From an uncultured Collinsella sp. (GTDB taxonomy: Bacteria; Actinomycetota; Coriobacteriia; Coriobacteriales; Coriobacteriaceae): a stretch of 11,944 bases of DNA. Made by a program: the position numbers and the translations under genes. Under the pieces are notes generated by a model, which made no database searches, was not told where the DNA came from, and saw only the letters and a program-made list of their open reading frames with translations. Shown here in pieces: positions 1-7,649 of the stretch. Each line of letters opens with the position of its first letter. Position 1 is the stretch's first letter. The stretch lies in the NCBI GenBank assembly GCA_958428675.1, contig CAUAGV010000038.1, forward strand, positions 1 through 11,944, given 5' to 3'.

Positions 1-25
1 TGCATCTAAGACGCACCAGATAGGC

Positions 26-63
26 AAAAAACCGCCGCAAAAGGGGCCGGTTCCCTTCGCGGC
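26..63 (-). terminator. Rho-independent terminator of the DUF4143-type ATPase gene
   Basis: Read on the minus strand, GCCGC (63-59) pairs with GCGGC (38-34). Inside it AAGGG (57-53, as CCCTT on the plus strand) pairs with CCCTT (45-41). GG and a run of six T (31-26) follow. The hairpin starts 22 bases after the ATPase stop codon, so it most likely ends that transcript. Confidence 0.8.
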
Positions 64-85
64 TGTTGTTAATGCGCCGAGCTTG

Positions 86-1255
86 TTATCGTAAAAGCCA
101 ATCACGCGCCGAAACCACACTACAGTCTTTCGACTCATACGTTGAGTCCACGCGGGCCACAACATAGCGCGCATCTTTTGCAATGTCGATCTCATCGCAT
201 ACAGTCTGTAGATGGCGGGCGTACTTATCGTGATACGTTCTGGATGATTTTATTTCGATAGCCTTGGGACTCCCTGAGTTTGTACAGTCGAGCAAATCGA
301 TTTCACGCTTGCTGTCGTCCCTATAGAAATACAGCTCGGGATTCTCGCCCACGTTGAGATGGCTCTTCGCCGTTTCGGAAACGATGAGGTTTTCGAAAAC
401 GGCCCCCAGATAAGGGCTCTCCAATAGTTGCTCCAGTGATCCAATTTTGAGCAAGTAGCAGAGCAGCCCCGTGTCGTAAAAATAGAGCTTGGGCGTTTTA
501 GTTAGACGCTTCTTGGCATTTGCATAATAGGGCTGCAGCGAAAACGTCAGGTAGCTCTGCTCCAGGATGGACAACCAGCTTTTAATGGTCGATACGCTCA
601 CGCCCGTATCTCGAGAAAGCGAGGATATATTGATGAGGGCACCGACGCTCTGAGCAATTATGGACAGAAACTTATGAAACTCCGCCTTATTGCGCACATC
701 AAGCAAGCCCACAACATCGCGCTCAACATAGGTATCGATATAGCTGGGGAAATAAACCGAGGACGGCATTCCGGCGGAACGCAGGCGAGGGTATCCCCCT
801 TCGAGCGCGAACAAATCCACTTCCAGCTGCCCCTGCTGGCCCCTCTCCGCTTCTCGAAACGATAATGGCAGCAATTTTAAGATCCCGACTCGCCCGGCAA
901 GAGACTGCCCGATGCTTTTCATCATCAAAAAGTTTTGCGAGCCTGTAAGGATGTATTGACCGGCGTCTCCCCGCTCATCCGAAACAACCTGGATCATTGA
1001 AAACAAATCCGGCGCGTATTGCGCCTCATCGATGATGAGTCCGCCCTTTCGGTTGCGGATAAAACTCACCGGATCCTCCAAGGCCGCGCGCCTCGTTTGA
1101 GGGTCCTCAAGCGTGACGTAGGAATAGTCGGGAAAGGCATGCCGAACCAGCGTAGACTTACCACTCTGCCTAGGCCCTGTCAACGACACAACAGGAAACC
1201 AGCTTGCCATGCGAATGAGCAACTCATGCAAATCCCTGTTAATGAACTCAGCCAT
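86..1255 (-). CDS. AAA-type ATPase with DUF4143-like C-terminal domain
   Basis: The product is 389 residues. Residues 27-35 (GPRQSGKST) are a Walker A motif, residues 72-79 (GLIIDEAQ) a Walker B motif, and residues 103-109 (LTGSQNF) a sensor-like segment. The C-terminal half carries a REID motif (317-320) followed by IEIKSS (333-338), the E-I-D...E-x-K pattern of the PD-(D/E)XK-like fold found in DUF4143 proteins. These ATPases are widespread, cytosolic and mostly uncharacterised; roles in defence or toxin-antitoxin-like behaviour have been suggested but are unproven. I chose the ATG at 1255 because AAGGGG lies a few bases upstream. The frame stays open to an ATG at 1330, but that extension runs through a 23-bp repeat array that is out of phase with codons and looks regulatory. 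The gene stands alone with its own terminator. Its codon use looks less GC-biased than that of the agu genes, which could reflect acquisition by transfer. Confidence 0.9.
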   Translation of the reverse strand: MAEFINRDLHELLIRMASWFPVVSLTGPRQSGKSTLVRHAFPDYSYVTLEDPQTRRAALEDPVSFIRNRKGGLIIDEAQYAPDLFSMIQVVSDERGDAGQYILTGSQNFLMMKSIGQSLAGRVGILKLLPLSFREAERGQQGQLEVDLFALEGGYPRLRSAGMPSSVYFPSYIDTYVERDVVGLLDVRNKAEFHKFLSIIAQSVGALINISSLSRDTGVSVSTIKSWLSILEQSYLTFSLQPYYANAKKRLTKTPKLYFYDTGLLCYLLKIGSLEQLLESPYLGAVFENLIVSETAKSHLNVGENPELYFYRDDSKREIDLLDCTNSGSPKAIEIKSSRTYHDKYARHLQTVCDEIDIAKDARYVVARVDSTYESKDCSVVSARDWLLR

Positions 1256-1280
1256 ATCAACGCCCCTTATTACGCTGTTA

Positions 1281-1342
1281 CCATAATCGAATAGTTTCAT
1301 TCTCCATAATCTTATAGTAGCGTTTACCATAATCTTATAGTA
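1281..1342 (-). repeat. Three 23-bp-spaced direct repeats in the ATPase promoter region
   Basis: CCATAATCTTATAGTA occurs at 1304-1319 and exactly again at 1327-1342. A diverged copy, CCATAATCGAATAGT, lies at 1281-1295. The starts are 23 bp apart both times. Each full copy is an imperfect dyad (C-y-ATAA-nn-TTAT-r-G, 10 of 14 positions symmetric). On the minus strand it reads TACTATAAGATTATGG and includes a TATAAG that could serve as a -10 element. The array ends about 25 bases before the ATPase ATG. It looks like an operator or iteron-type binding array; the binding protein is unknown, and autoregulation is only a guess. Confidence 0.75.
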
Positions 1343-1385
1343 ACCCAGTTCAAAAGCATTATTTATAGAGCCGAAATCTCAGACC

Positions 1386-1435
1386 CTAAATAACAAAAGC
1401 CACCACAATGGGGGCTGTCCCCATTGTGGTGGCTT
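1386..1435 (-). terminator. Strong hairpin terminator downstream of the MATE gene
   Basis: A perfect 17-bp stem (1397-1413 with 1419-1435) encloses a 5-base loop. On the minus strand the stem is followed by TTTTGTTATTT, a U-rich tract. There is no T-run on the plus-strand side, so it works for minus-strand transcription. It lies 48 bases after the MATE stop codon. Confidence 0.88.
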
Positions 1436-1483
1436 GCAGGCGAGTTAACTTGTTCGACTATCGTACGCCAGCCATGTCCGAGC

Positions 1484-2860
1484 CTAGAGCGTGGCAAGGC
1501 GCTTGGACTCGTGCGCGGCGAGCGCAATGGAGATGATGCCGGTAATGGCATCGGCCACCACCAAGGCGATCCACACGCCCTCGACACCCATCATGTTGCC
1601 GAGGAGGTACATAAGCGGCACCGAGCAGATCACATAGCGAAGCAGGCCGGTAAACGTGGCGACACCAACCTTCTCGACCGCCTGGAAATACATCGACATG
1701 GTCATGGCAAGATAGCCCAGGGCAACAGCCAGGATGACAGTACGCGTGGCGTTGGCGGCAACCTCAACGAGCGCAGGATCGCTACCGGCAAAGAAGGCGC
1801 ACACCGGAGTGGCGGCAAGCCAGAGCGCGACGGTGACCAGCGCCAGCGTCACAACCTGGTACTTAAGCGTGCAAGAGAGTGTCTCCTTAAGGCGCGCCCA
1901 CGCCTTTGCACCAGCGTTGAAAGCAGCGATGGGCTGCAGACCGTAGGAGAAGCACTGGGCAACCATCATGGTAATGTAGAGGATGTAGCCGTTGATCACG
2001 CCAAAGGCTGCGATGTAGAGCGAGCCCATGTCGCCGCCGAGCGAACCCAAAAGCGAGTTGGCAACGGTATTAAAGATAAAGGTCGCGCCCTGGACCAGGA
2101 AGAACGGGAAGCCGATCTTAAAGATCTGGCCGCAGATGGCGAGGTCGAGCTTAAGGTCGGCCAGGCTAATCTGGAGCTGGGACTTTTTGCCCCCGATGAA
2201 CCAGAAGATACCGATGGCCCAGATGCCGATGGAAAGCCCGTAGTACACGCCGGCGCCCATAACGCCAAACTTGAGCACAAACGTGGAAAGCGCGAGCCAG
2301 CAGATGGCGACGATAGCCGAGACGGTCATGAGGTTGGCCTGGATCTGGACCTTCTCATCCACACGCATCACAGCGGTGATCATCTGGCCAATGACCGTGA
2401 GCGGCAGCAGCACGGCGAAGGTGCGCACGCCGGCAACGGTATCGGCCATGATGTCGGGCGTGGCGCCAAAGAATGCGCAGATGGGCTCGGTAAACACTGC
2501 CATCACCACAGCAAGCAGCACACTCACGATCGTGGTGAGCCAAAAGCCCTGGCTAAAAGCCTTGCTTGCGCCCTTGATGTCGCCGGCACCCAAAAGGTTG
2601 CCCACCACGGCGGGCACGCCGGTGCCAAACAGGTTGCCAAAGGCCAGGTTGATGTACTCGACCGACATGATGATCGAGACACAGGCCAGGCCGTGGGCAC
2701 CCAGGCCCCAACCCATCACGAGGCCCTCGAGGACCACCATGATGATCTGGGCGAGCATGCCCTGGCCGGTGACGATGGTGTACTTACGCACCAGGCCGGG
2801 AATCGGTTGGGAGGCGAGCTCGCGCTCCTCCTCCACGGCAGCGGTTACTTCTTCTGCCAT
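1484..2860 (-). CDS. MATE-family multidrug/metabolite efflux transporter
   Basis: The product is 458 residues, the usual MATE length (about 450), and is strongly hydrophobic with roughly twelve membrane segments in two similar halves. The half-repeat signature is visible as GNLLGAGDIKGASKAFSQG (87-105) and again as QPIAAFNAGAKAWARLKE (309-326). MATE proteins sit in the cytoplasmic membrane and export cationic drugs or metabolites using a Na+ or H+ gradient; the substrate cannot be read from sequence. I chose the ATG at 2860, preceded by AAAGGGGAG at good spacing; a further in-frame ATG at 2938 would need a poorly conserved-looking N-terminus. The gene begins 87 bases after the amidohydrolase stop. 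That gap holds only a loose hairpin (2904-2910 with 2925-2931) with no T-tract, so the two are probably co-transcribed. It may export a product of the amidohydrolase or of the compound sensed nearby. Confidence 0.9.
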   Translation of the reverse strand: MAEEVTAAVEEERELASQPIPGLVRKYTIVTGQGMLAQIIMVVLEGLVMGWGLGAHGLACVSIIMSVEYINLAFGNLFGTGVPAVVGNLLGAGDIKGASKAFSQGFWLTTIVSVLLAVVMAVFTEPICAFFGATPDIMADTVAGVRTFAVLLPLTVIGQMITAVMRVDEKVQIQANLMTVSAIVAICWLALSTFVLKFGVMGAGVYYGLSIGIWAIGIFWFIGGKKSQLQISLADLKLDLAICGQIFKIGFPFFLVQGATFIFNTVANSLLGSLGGDMGSLYIAAFGVINGYILYITMMVAQCFSYGLQPIAAFNAGAKAWARLKETLSCTLKYQVVTLALVTVALWLAATPVCAFFAGSDPALVEVAANATRTVILAVALGYLAMTMSMYFQAVEKVGVATFTGLLRYVICSVPLMYLLGNMMGVEGVWIALVVADAITGIISIALAAHESKRLATL

Positions 2861-2947
2861 TGTTCTCCCCTTTCCTTGAGAGAGTAGTGCTGAATGGATG
2901 TCAGGCGGCTGACAACTGGCACCAAGCCGCCCAATCAAACGATGGCG

Positions 2948-4576
2948 CTATGCCTCAAAGACCACCTTGCCGGCGATCATCGTGAGGGCTGCGGTAGCCT
3001 CGAGCACCTCGGCCGGCTCGCAATCAAAGAGATTGCGGTCGAGCACGCAGATATCTGCCTGTTTGCCGCACGCGAGCGTGCCGATGCGGTCCTCGGCATG
3101 CATGGCGTAGGCGCTGCCATAGGTGTAGGCGCGCAGAGCCTCGGCCATGGTAATGCGCTCCTGGGGGAACCAGCCCTCGGGGTTGGAACCGTCCTCGAGC
3201 ATGCGGAAGACCGCGCCGTACACCTCCTCCATGGGCTCCAAGCCCACAACGGGGAAGTCACTGCCCAGGTGCACCACGGCACCGCTGGCAAGCAGGCTAT
3301 GCAGGGGCCACGAAAGCGCAGCACGCTCGGGGCCCACGGCATCGTCCTTGGCAAGGTCAGCCATATCGAGCAGCATGTGCCACGGCTGCATGCCAGGGCA
3401 TATACCCAGCTCGGCATAGCGCGGCAGATCCTCGGGCTGAACCGTCTCGTTGTGCTCCATGGAGTGGCGACAATCCCGCTTGCCATGCAAGCGCTCGCCC
3501 TCCTCAAAACAATCGAGCACAAAACGCACCGAGCGATCACCAATCGTATGGATGCGCGTGTCAACGCCCCATTCCTGCGCCCTGAGGATGGCAGCACGGA
3601 TGCGCTCTGGCTCCTCCGCGGGCTCACCGCAGGTATCGGGCGCATTGCTATAGGGTTCAAGCATCCAAGCGGTGTGGTCGGAGCACACGCCATCAAGAAA
3701 CTGCTTAAAGCCGTGCCACTCCACCTGCGTACCCGGGAAGGCGTATTTCTCCTTGATCTGCTCGAGCGTTAAGGACTCGTTTTCAAACAGATCGGTGTAC
3801 AGGAACACACGCAACGGCAAGTCGCCCTTGGCATTAAGACCTGCCAACACCGCATACGGGTTTTCCATGCTCACAAACGTAGGATTGACCATGCCGACCG
3901 TAGTGATTCCCAGGGCATTGGCGCGCCGGGCGGTTTTTGCAAACGACGCGTCAACAACCTCGGGCGCTGGATCGTAGACCTCGTCCATAAAGAAGGCGCC
4001 GGCGTTGTTGGAAAACACGCCCGTCAGATTGCCCTCGGCATCCTTAAGGATCTTGCCGCCTGCGGGATCGGGCGTCTGCGAAGTTACTCCCACCTTGTTG
4101 ATGGCGCAGGTATTGGCACTAAAGGTATGCAGGTCAACCTGCTGCAGAAAGACCGGGCGGTCAGAGATGTACTCATCGATCATCGCGGCTGTGGGCATCT
4201 CGGGGACATCCCACTGGAACTGGATAATCTGGCAGCCCAGAATCCACTCGTTATCGGGATGGTCGGCCGCAAACGCCACGACACGTTCCATTGCCATCTC
4301 AAAACTGGTGCAGTCGATGAGGTTGACGGCAAAATCGGGGTCGGTCATGAACGCGCCCTGGGCAAAATGCGTGTGCGAGTCGATCAGGCCGGGCATGACG
4401 AGCTGGTCGCCAAAGTCGCGCACCTCGGTATCGGGGCCGATAAACGGTGCCAGGTGGGCATCGTCACCGCAGGCAACAATTATATCGCCCCGCACGGCAA
4501 CGCCGCCCTTAAACGGCTCGAGCCCATCGCCGGTAAAGACGGCGTTGCTCTTGATAACTACATCAGCCTTGTCCAT
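2948..4576 (-). CDS. YtcJ-like metal-dependent amidohydrolase (amidohydrolase family 3)
   Basis: The product is 542 residues, typical of the YtcJ-like branch of the amidohydrolase superfamily, whose members hydrolyse amide or related C-N bonds with one or two metal ions. The metal-site motifs occur in order: SHTHF (67-71), KQFLDG (291-296, the family lysine), HTIGDR (343-348), HSMEH (371-375) and GSDFP (438-442). The C-terminal ALRAYTYGSAYAMHAEDRIGTL-type segment near residue 480, followed by GKQADICVLD, is the usual closing strand pattern. There is no signal peptide, so it should be cytosolic. The ATG at 4576 follows GAGGAGG with a 6-base spacer, better than the upstream in-frame ATGs. It leads a likely two-gene unit with the MATE exporter and sits downstream of the membrane LuxR regulator. 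The substrate is unknown; N-substituted formamides, amides or hydantoin-like compounds are possibilities from the family only. Confidence 0.9.
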   Translation of the reverse strand: MDKADVVIKSNAVFTGDGLEPFKGGVAVRGDIIVACGDDAHLAPFIGPDTEVRDFGDQLVMPGLIDSHTHFAQGAFMTDPDFAVNLIDCTSFEMAMERVVAFAADHPDNEWILGCQIIQFQWDVPEMPTAAMIDEYISDRPVFLQQVDLHTFSANTCAINKVGVTSQTPDPAGGKILKDAEGNLTGVFSNNAGAFFMDEVYDPAPEVVDASFAKTARRANALGITTVGMVNPTFVSMENPYAVLAGLNAKGDLPLRVFLYTDLFENESLTLEQIKEKYAFPGTQVEWHGFKQFLDGVCSDHTAWMLEPYSNAPDTCGEPAEEPERIRAAILRAQEWGVDTRIHTIGDRSVRFVLDCFEEGERLHGKRDCRHSMEHNETVQPEDLPRYAELGICPGMQPWHMLLDMADLAKDDAVGPERAALSWPLHSLLASGAVVHLGSDFPVVGLEPMEEVYGAVFRMLEDGSNPEGWFPQERITMAEALRAYTYGSAYAMHAEDRIGTLACGKQADICVLDRNLFDCEPAEVLEATAALTMIAGKVVFEA

Positions 4577-4891
4577 GTGAGCCTCCTCAGGCATCTTTGG
4601 TTGCAACGCGGACGCACCGCCCGCGTGGGCACTCGGTTGGGAGCGTAGCGCTCCCGCATCGGCGCGTGCCTACAAGCCGTGCTCGGACGTCTGTCCCGCG
4701 TCCGCGGCTTCGCGCTACACCCATTGATACACAGGGGCAAATCCGTGCCAAGGCCAGGGACCGCAAACGGTCAGTTTAAGCAGGTTTACACGCTTTACCT
4801 GCAGGTTTATTGTCTGAGATTATTACCGCTTCATTACGCCCAACGGTATGGCCGCCCACACGGCAAGACCCGCATGCGAGGAAGAATGGGG
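4577..4891. other. Non-coding gap with dyads; probable amidohydrolase leader
   Basis: I see no credible gene in these 315 bases. It holds several dyads: GGGAGCG-TAG-CGCTCCC (4639-4655); a larger hairpin in which 4674-4679 pairs with 4705-4710 and 4684-4689 with 4699-4704; GACCG-CAAA-CGGTC (4759-4772); and the GCAGGT/ACCTGC dyad listed separately. None has a T-tract on either side, so they do not look like terminators. The region lies upstream of the amidohydrolase and downstream of the regulator, so it probably holds the promoter and 5' leader of the amidohydrolase/MATE unit. I could not identify a convincing -35/-10 pair. Confidence 0.5.
4780..4809. promoter_or_regulatory. GCAGGTTTA direct repeat and GCAGGT/ACCTGC dyad, possible operator
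   Basis: GCAGGTTTA occurs at 4780-4788 and again at 4801-4809, exactly 21 bp (two helical turns) apart. GCAGGT (4780-4785) is also inverted as ACCTGC (4797-4802). Two-turn spacing puts both copies on the same DNA face, as expected for a dimeric or oligomeric activator. Its place between the LuxR gene and its presumed target makes it a candidate LuxR-protein site. That assignment is inference only. Confidence 0.4.
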
Positions 4892-5884
4892 CTAGGAACG
4901 CCAAAAGGTATCTATGAGGTCATCTCGGTTGGAGACACCGCTTTTAACGTAGATGCGATGCAAGTGCGCCTTGACCGTGCCAGGGCTGATGACCAACTCG
5001 CTGGCGATGTTTTGGGCGTCGTTGCCCTTCAGCAGCAGCGTGAGCACCTCCTGCTCGCGCCGCGACAGCTTATGGGCATCGGCATAGATCACCACACGCG
5101 ATGCGAGGTCGTCCTCAGAGCTTGCGCTCTGGGCCGCCACGTCCTCATCGGCACGCGGATGACGGGCATACACGCGCAGGATATGGCTAAACTGGCAAAA
5201 GAGTTGGACCGCGCATACCACGAGCAGCACGTTTTCGGAGATATTGCGCTCGGACAGATACCACAAAAAGAGGCTGATGACGGGGTTTTGAGAGTCGGGG
5301 CGGCAGAGCAAAATCATGTAGGTGTCCTCGGCGATTACGCAAAACGCAAGAACGAGGGCCACCTTCCAAAAGAGCTTTGAGCGGTCGAGGTTGAGTTTCT
5401 CAACACGCGTGGCTCTGTACCGGTAATGCCAGGCGGCATAGGCAAGACATCCTACATTGCCCAGGTCACGCGTGAGCCAAAAGAGATACTGCTGCATCTC
5501 TCCGGCAGCGCCGCTGCGAGGCACCAGCAGCAATTGCAAGATTGAAAACGGCACGATAGCGAGTACGAGCATGCGCGACGTCGGCCTTTTGCGCAAGCGC
5601 GCAAACATCCACAGTACCACGCAGGCATAGATGGCAATACCGAGCACGCAGCGCAGCAAGGGGTGCTGCAACGGCTCGCTAAAGGTAACAGCGTAGTCGT
5701 ATTTGAGCCGATTGTACTCGTCAAAAAAGATGACTGACATATCGAGCATGTAGAGCAAAAAGCCCGCCGCGGCCACCAGGCTGTCGCGACGGCGCGTCAT
5801 GAGCCAAACCACCAATGCCACGGCACTGGTCACCAGAGCCACACCCATGATAATCGTGGTGTAGATATAGAACGCGAAACTCAT
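4892..5884 (-). CDS. Membrane-anchored LuxR-family transcriptional regulator
   Basis: The product is 330 residues. The first ~240 hold about seven hydrophobic segments (for example 8-30, 36-54, 77-96, 104-121, 137-151, 171-194, 202-232) separated by short charged loops. Residues 271-330 form a LuxR/FixJ-type DNA-binding domain: LSRREQEVLTLLLKG (273-287), then the scaffold helix NIASELVIS and the recognition helix around SPGTVKAHLHRIYVK (300-314). There is no receiver domain and no recognisable autoinducer-binding domain, so the membrane part probably senses a ligand directly. Membrane-bound LuxR regulators beside the enzyme or transporter they control are a recurring arrangement in Coriobacteriia such as Eggerthella. 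The ATG at 5884 has GGGGAGG six bases upstream. Probable targets are the amidohydrolase/MATE unit and possibly the divergent small ORF. The ligand is unknown. Confidence 0.9.
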   Translation of the reverse strand: MSFAFYIYTTIIMGVALVTSAVALVVWLMTRRRDSLVAAAGFLLYMLDMSVIFFDEYNRLKYDYAVTFSEPLQHPLLRCVLGIAIYACVVLWMFARLRKRPTSRMLVLAIVPFSILQLLLVPRSGAAGEMQQYLFWLTRDLGNVGCLAYAAWHYRYRATRVEKLNLDRSKLFWKVALVLAFCVIAEDTYMILLCRPDSQNPVISLFLWYLSERNISENVLLVVCAVQLFCQFSHILRVYARHPRADEDVAAQSASSEDDLASRVVIYADAHKLSRREQEVLTLLLKGNDAQNIASELVISPGTVKAHLHRIYVKSGVSNRDDLIDTFWRS

Positions 5885-5917
5885 GCCCGCCTCCCCTGTC
5901 TAGATGCTGTGAGGATG

Positions 5918-5947
5918 TTGACAGATTCTTTGCCGCAAGATTAGACT
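5918..5947 (+). promoter_or_regulatory. Sigma-70-type promoter of the small plus-strand ORF
   Basis: A perfect -35 box TTGACA (5918-5923) is followed after 18 bases by TAGACT (5942-5947), which matches four of six -10 consensus positions. Transcription would start near 5954, leaving a leader of about 60 bases before the ATG at 6013. It points away from the LuxR gene. Confidence 0.65.
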
Positions 5948-5954
5948 CACCGAT

Positions 5955-5974
5955 TAAACGTACTGTATCGTTTA
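5955..5974. promoter_or_regulatory. TAAACG-N8-CGTTTA inverted repeat, operator candidate
   Basis: TAAACG (5955-5960) is exactly inverted as CGTTTA (5969-5974) with an 8-base spacer, giving a 20-bp dyad right at the predicted start of the plus-strand transcript and inside the divergent control region with luxR. It is flanked by two copies of CTCACCGAT (5946-5954 and 5991-5999). The position suits repression of the small ORF and possible control of luxR. The binding protein is unknown. Confidence 0.5.
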
Positions 5975-6012
5975 GATAAACAAGCTGTGTCTCACCGATG
6001 AAAGGAGATGCC

Positions 6013-6204
6013 ATGACACCGATCGCTCCGCTCAAGATGCTCGTCGCGCCCGCCGCCAAGGCCATCACCCGACTCGGTTCTTCCATGACCTACGGCGATG
6101 TCCCCTGCGCCGTTGAGGCGCGTTCGGACAGCTGCCCCTACCTGGGCCACGTCCCCTACTTTGCGCCTAAGCTCGCTTCTGATCCCGAGCACCGCGAACA
6201 GTAA
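6013..6204 (+). CDS. Small hypothetical protein, 63 residues
   Basis: I do not recognise the product. An ATG at 6013 follows AAAGGAG (6001-6007) with a 5-base spacer, a near-perfect ribosome binding site. The gene is framed by a good upstream promoter and by a terminator starting eight bases after the stop, so all the parts of an expressed unit are present. The N-terminal ~25 residues (PLKMLVAPAAKAITRLG) could form a basic amphipathic helix. The rest is proline- and tyrosine-rich with two cysteines (32 and 41) and has no membrane segment. It is divergent from luxR and convergent with the permease. It might be a target or partner of the LuxR regulator, but nothing in the sequence gives a function. 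Confidence 0.65.
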   Translation: MTPIAPLKMLVAPAAKAITRLGSSMTYGDVPCAVEARSDSCPYLGHVPYFAPKLASDPEHREQ

Positions 6205-6211
6205 TCCAAGA

Positions 6212-6255
6212 TGCATCAAGCGCCGCGCAACTCGCGGCGCTACTATTTTGATGCA
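6212..6255. terminator. Shared terminator between convergent small ORF and permease
   Basis: GCGCCGCG (6220-6227) pairs with CGCGGCGC (6233-6240) around a 5-base loop. Outside it TGCATCAA (6212-6219) pairs with TTGATGCA (6248-6255), with a 7-base bulge on one side. On the plus strand the inner hairpin is followed by TACTATTTT. On the minus strand the permease stop codon (6245-6243) lies within the structure. It probably ends both transcripts, more convincingly the plus-strand one. Confidence 0.7.
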
Positions 6256-7649
6256 AAGTAACCTGACTCCCTTGCACCGACGCCTGGATTATCGACACTG
6301 CGGCCGCGGCGCGATATGAGGCGCGAAACCTCGCCCAGCAACACGCCGATCACCACACCCAAGAGGATCGGCAACTTTGACATCTCGGCGGGCGAGCTGT
6401 TAAGCGGCACGATTGTCGCAACAATCGAAAGCACAAGTTCTACCACCGGCACCGCAAGCGCTACCGCAAGCACCTTGCCCTCGAAGGGCGCGCGAAACAC
6501 ACGCGGGCGGTCGTCGTATTTACGCAGGCGCCAAAACGCCGGGAACATCGGGATATAGCTCATGAGCAGAAAGACGACGTTCATCGAGAAGAAGACCCAA
6601 AAGACGTCGGAACCTTCGCCCAGCGGAATCTGAAGTAGCAGCACCAAGCTGGCAAAACAACCGTTAATGAGTGCCGAGCCGTTGGGCATGCCGGTCTTCT
6701 TGGACACCAGCGCAAAGGGACGCGGCATGTTGCCATGGCGCGCGGCATAGCTCGCCACGTTGTTGACGCCAAAGCTCCAACAGATCATGTTGGCAAACAG
6801 CGTTACCAAAAAGGTCATGCCCACGATCATTGTCAGCGGGTGGCTGCGCCCCACCATGGCGCCGACCGCGTCCACAATGCCCGAATCGAGCGAAAGCTGC
6901 TCGGTGGGGACCGCGGCCCCAATGCCAACGCCACAGATGATGTAAATGGCCGCAATGGCAACGCCGCCGGCGATAACCGCCTTGGGGATATCACGCGACG
7001 GGTTTTTCATCGTACTGGCAAAGGTCGCGACCACTTCGAAGCCCATAAAGTTGAACAAGATGATCGATAGGTACGTCAACGAATTGGTATCGCCCAAATC
7101 TGGAATGAAGGTCTTAAGCGACATGTCGTTGGCAAAGCCGTTATTGCAGGCAAACCAGATACCGACGATTCCCACCACGGCGGTAATGAGCACCTTGATG
7201 ACGGCGCCGCCATCCATGACCCAATCCGCCTCGGCCACTGGCTGCATCGCCATGACCGTGACGCCCCACACAAAGGCAAGCTCGATGGCGATTCGGACCC
7301 CGAGCGAAAACTCGACACCCCATACCGCATTGATGACACTGGGAAACATACAGGCGATGCTTGCCACCCACAGTGGAAAGTTGACCCAGTAGCACCAGGA
7401 GCAGCGGGCACCCCAACGGTCGCCCAGGCCAAGGCGAACCCAATCGTACAGGCCGCCCTCGGAATCGAACGCCGTACCCAGCTCGGCAACTACCAGGCCA
7501 TAGGGAAGCAAAAACGTAGCGATAAGGAAGATCCACCAGAAGAACTGCACGTTACCCATGGCGGACGCCGGAGCCGCCGCCTCGATGGTAAACACGACGC
7601 AGATAACCGAAAGGATGACCTCGAACAGGGAGAACTTTTTACCTGCCAC
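6243..7649 (-). CDS. APC-superfamily amino acid/amine permease, paralogue of AguD
   Basis: The product is 468 residues with about twelve membrane segments, normal for an APC permease or exchanger. Family marks include the TM1 region with GNVQFFWWIFL (32-42), LLPYGLVVAELGT (47-59), the mid-protein FNFMGFE (199-205) and the loop NPSRDIPKA (216-224). It aligns almost throughout with the AguD-like permease at 9827-11266, sharing GNxQFFWWIFL, FLLPYGxVVAELGT, NGFANDMS and FNFMGFE, so the two arose by duplication or share a close ancestor. The start is GTG at 7649, preceded by AGGGGGAG at 6 bases. It overlaps the stop of an upstream cysteine-rich ORF by 11 bases, which could couple their translation. 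A hairpin-rich 600-base region lies between it and aguA. The likely substrate is an amine or amino acid; a second agmatine/putrescine exchanger or an ornithine or glutamate-type exchanger are equally open. Confidence 0.88.
   Translation of the reverse strand: MAGKKFSLFEVILSVICVVFTIEAAAPASAMGNVQFFWWIFLIATFLLPYGLVVAELGTAFDSEGGLYDWVRLGLGDRWGARCSWCYWVNFPLWVASIACMFPSVINAVWGVEFSLGVRIAIELAFVWGVTVMAMQPVAEADWVMDGGAVIKVLITAVVGIVGIWFACNNGFANDMSLKTFIPDLGDTNSLTYLSIILFNFMGFEVVATFASTMKNPSRDIPKAVIAGGVAIAAIYIICGVGIGAAVPTEQLSLDSGIVDAVGAMVGRSHPLTMIVGMTFLVTLFANMICWSFGVNNVASYAARHGNMPRPFALVSKKTGMPNGSALINGCFASLVLLLQIPLGEGSDVFWVFFSMNVVFLLMSYIPMFPAFWRLRKYDDRPRVFRAPFEGKVLAVALAVPVVELVLSIVATIVPLNSSPAEMSKLPILLGVVIGVLLGEVSRLISRRGRSVDNPGVGARESGYFASK

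Noticed and set aside
1424..2887. 487-codon plus-strand frame antisense to the MATE gene
   Set aside because: Low-complexity His/Asp/Gly/Arg-rich translation typical of the reverse strand of a GC-rich gene; the minus frame is a clear MATE protein with terminator and ribosome binding site.
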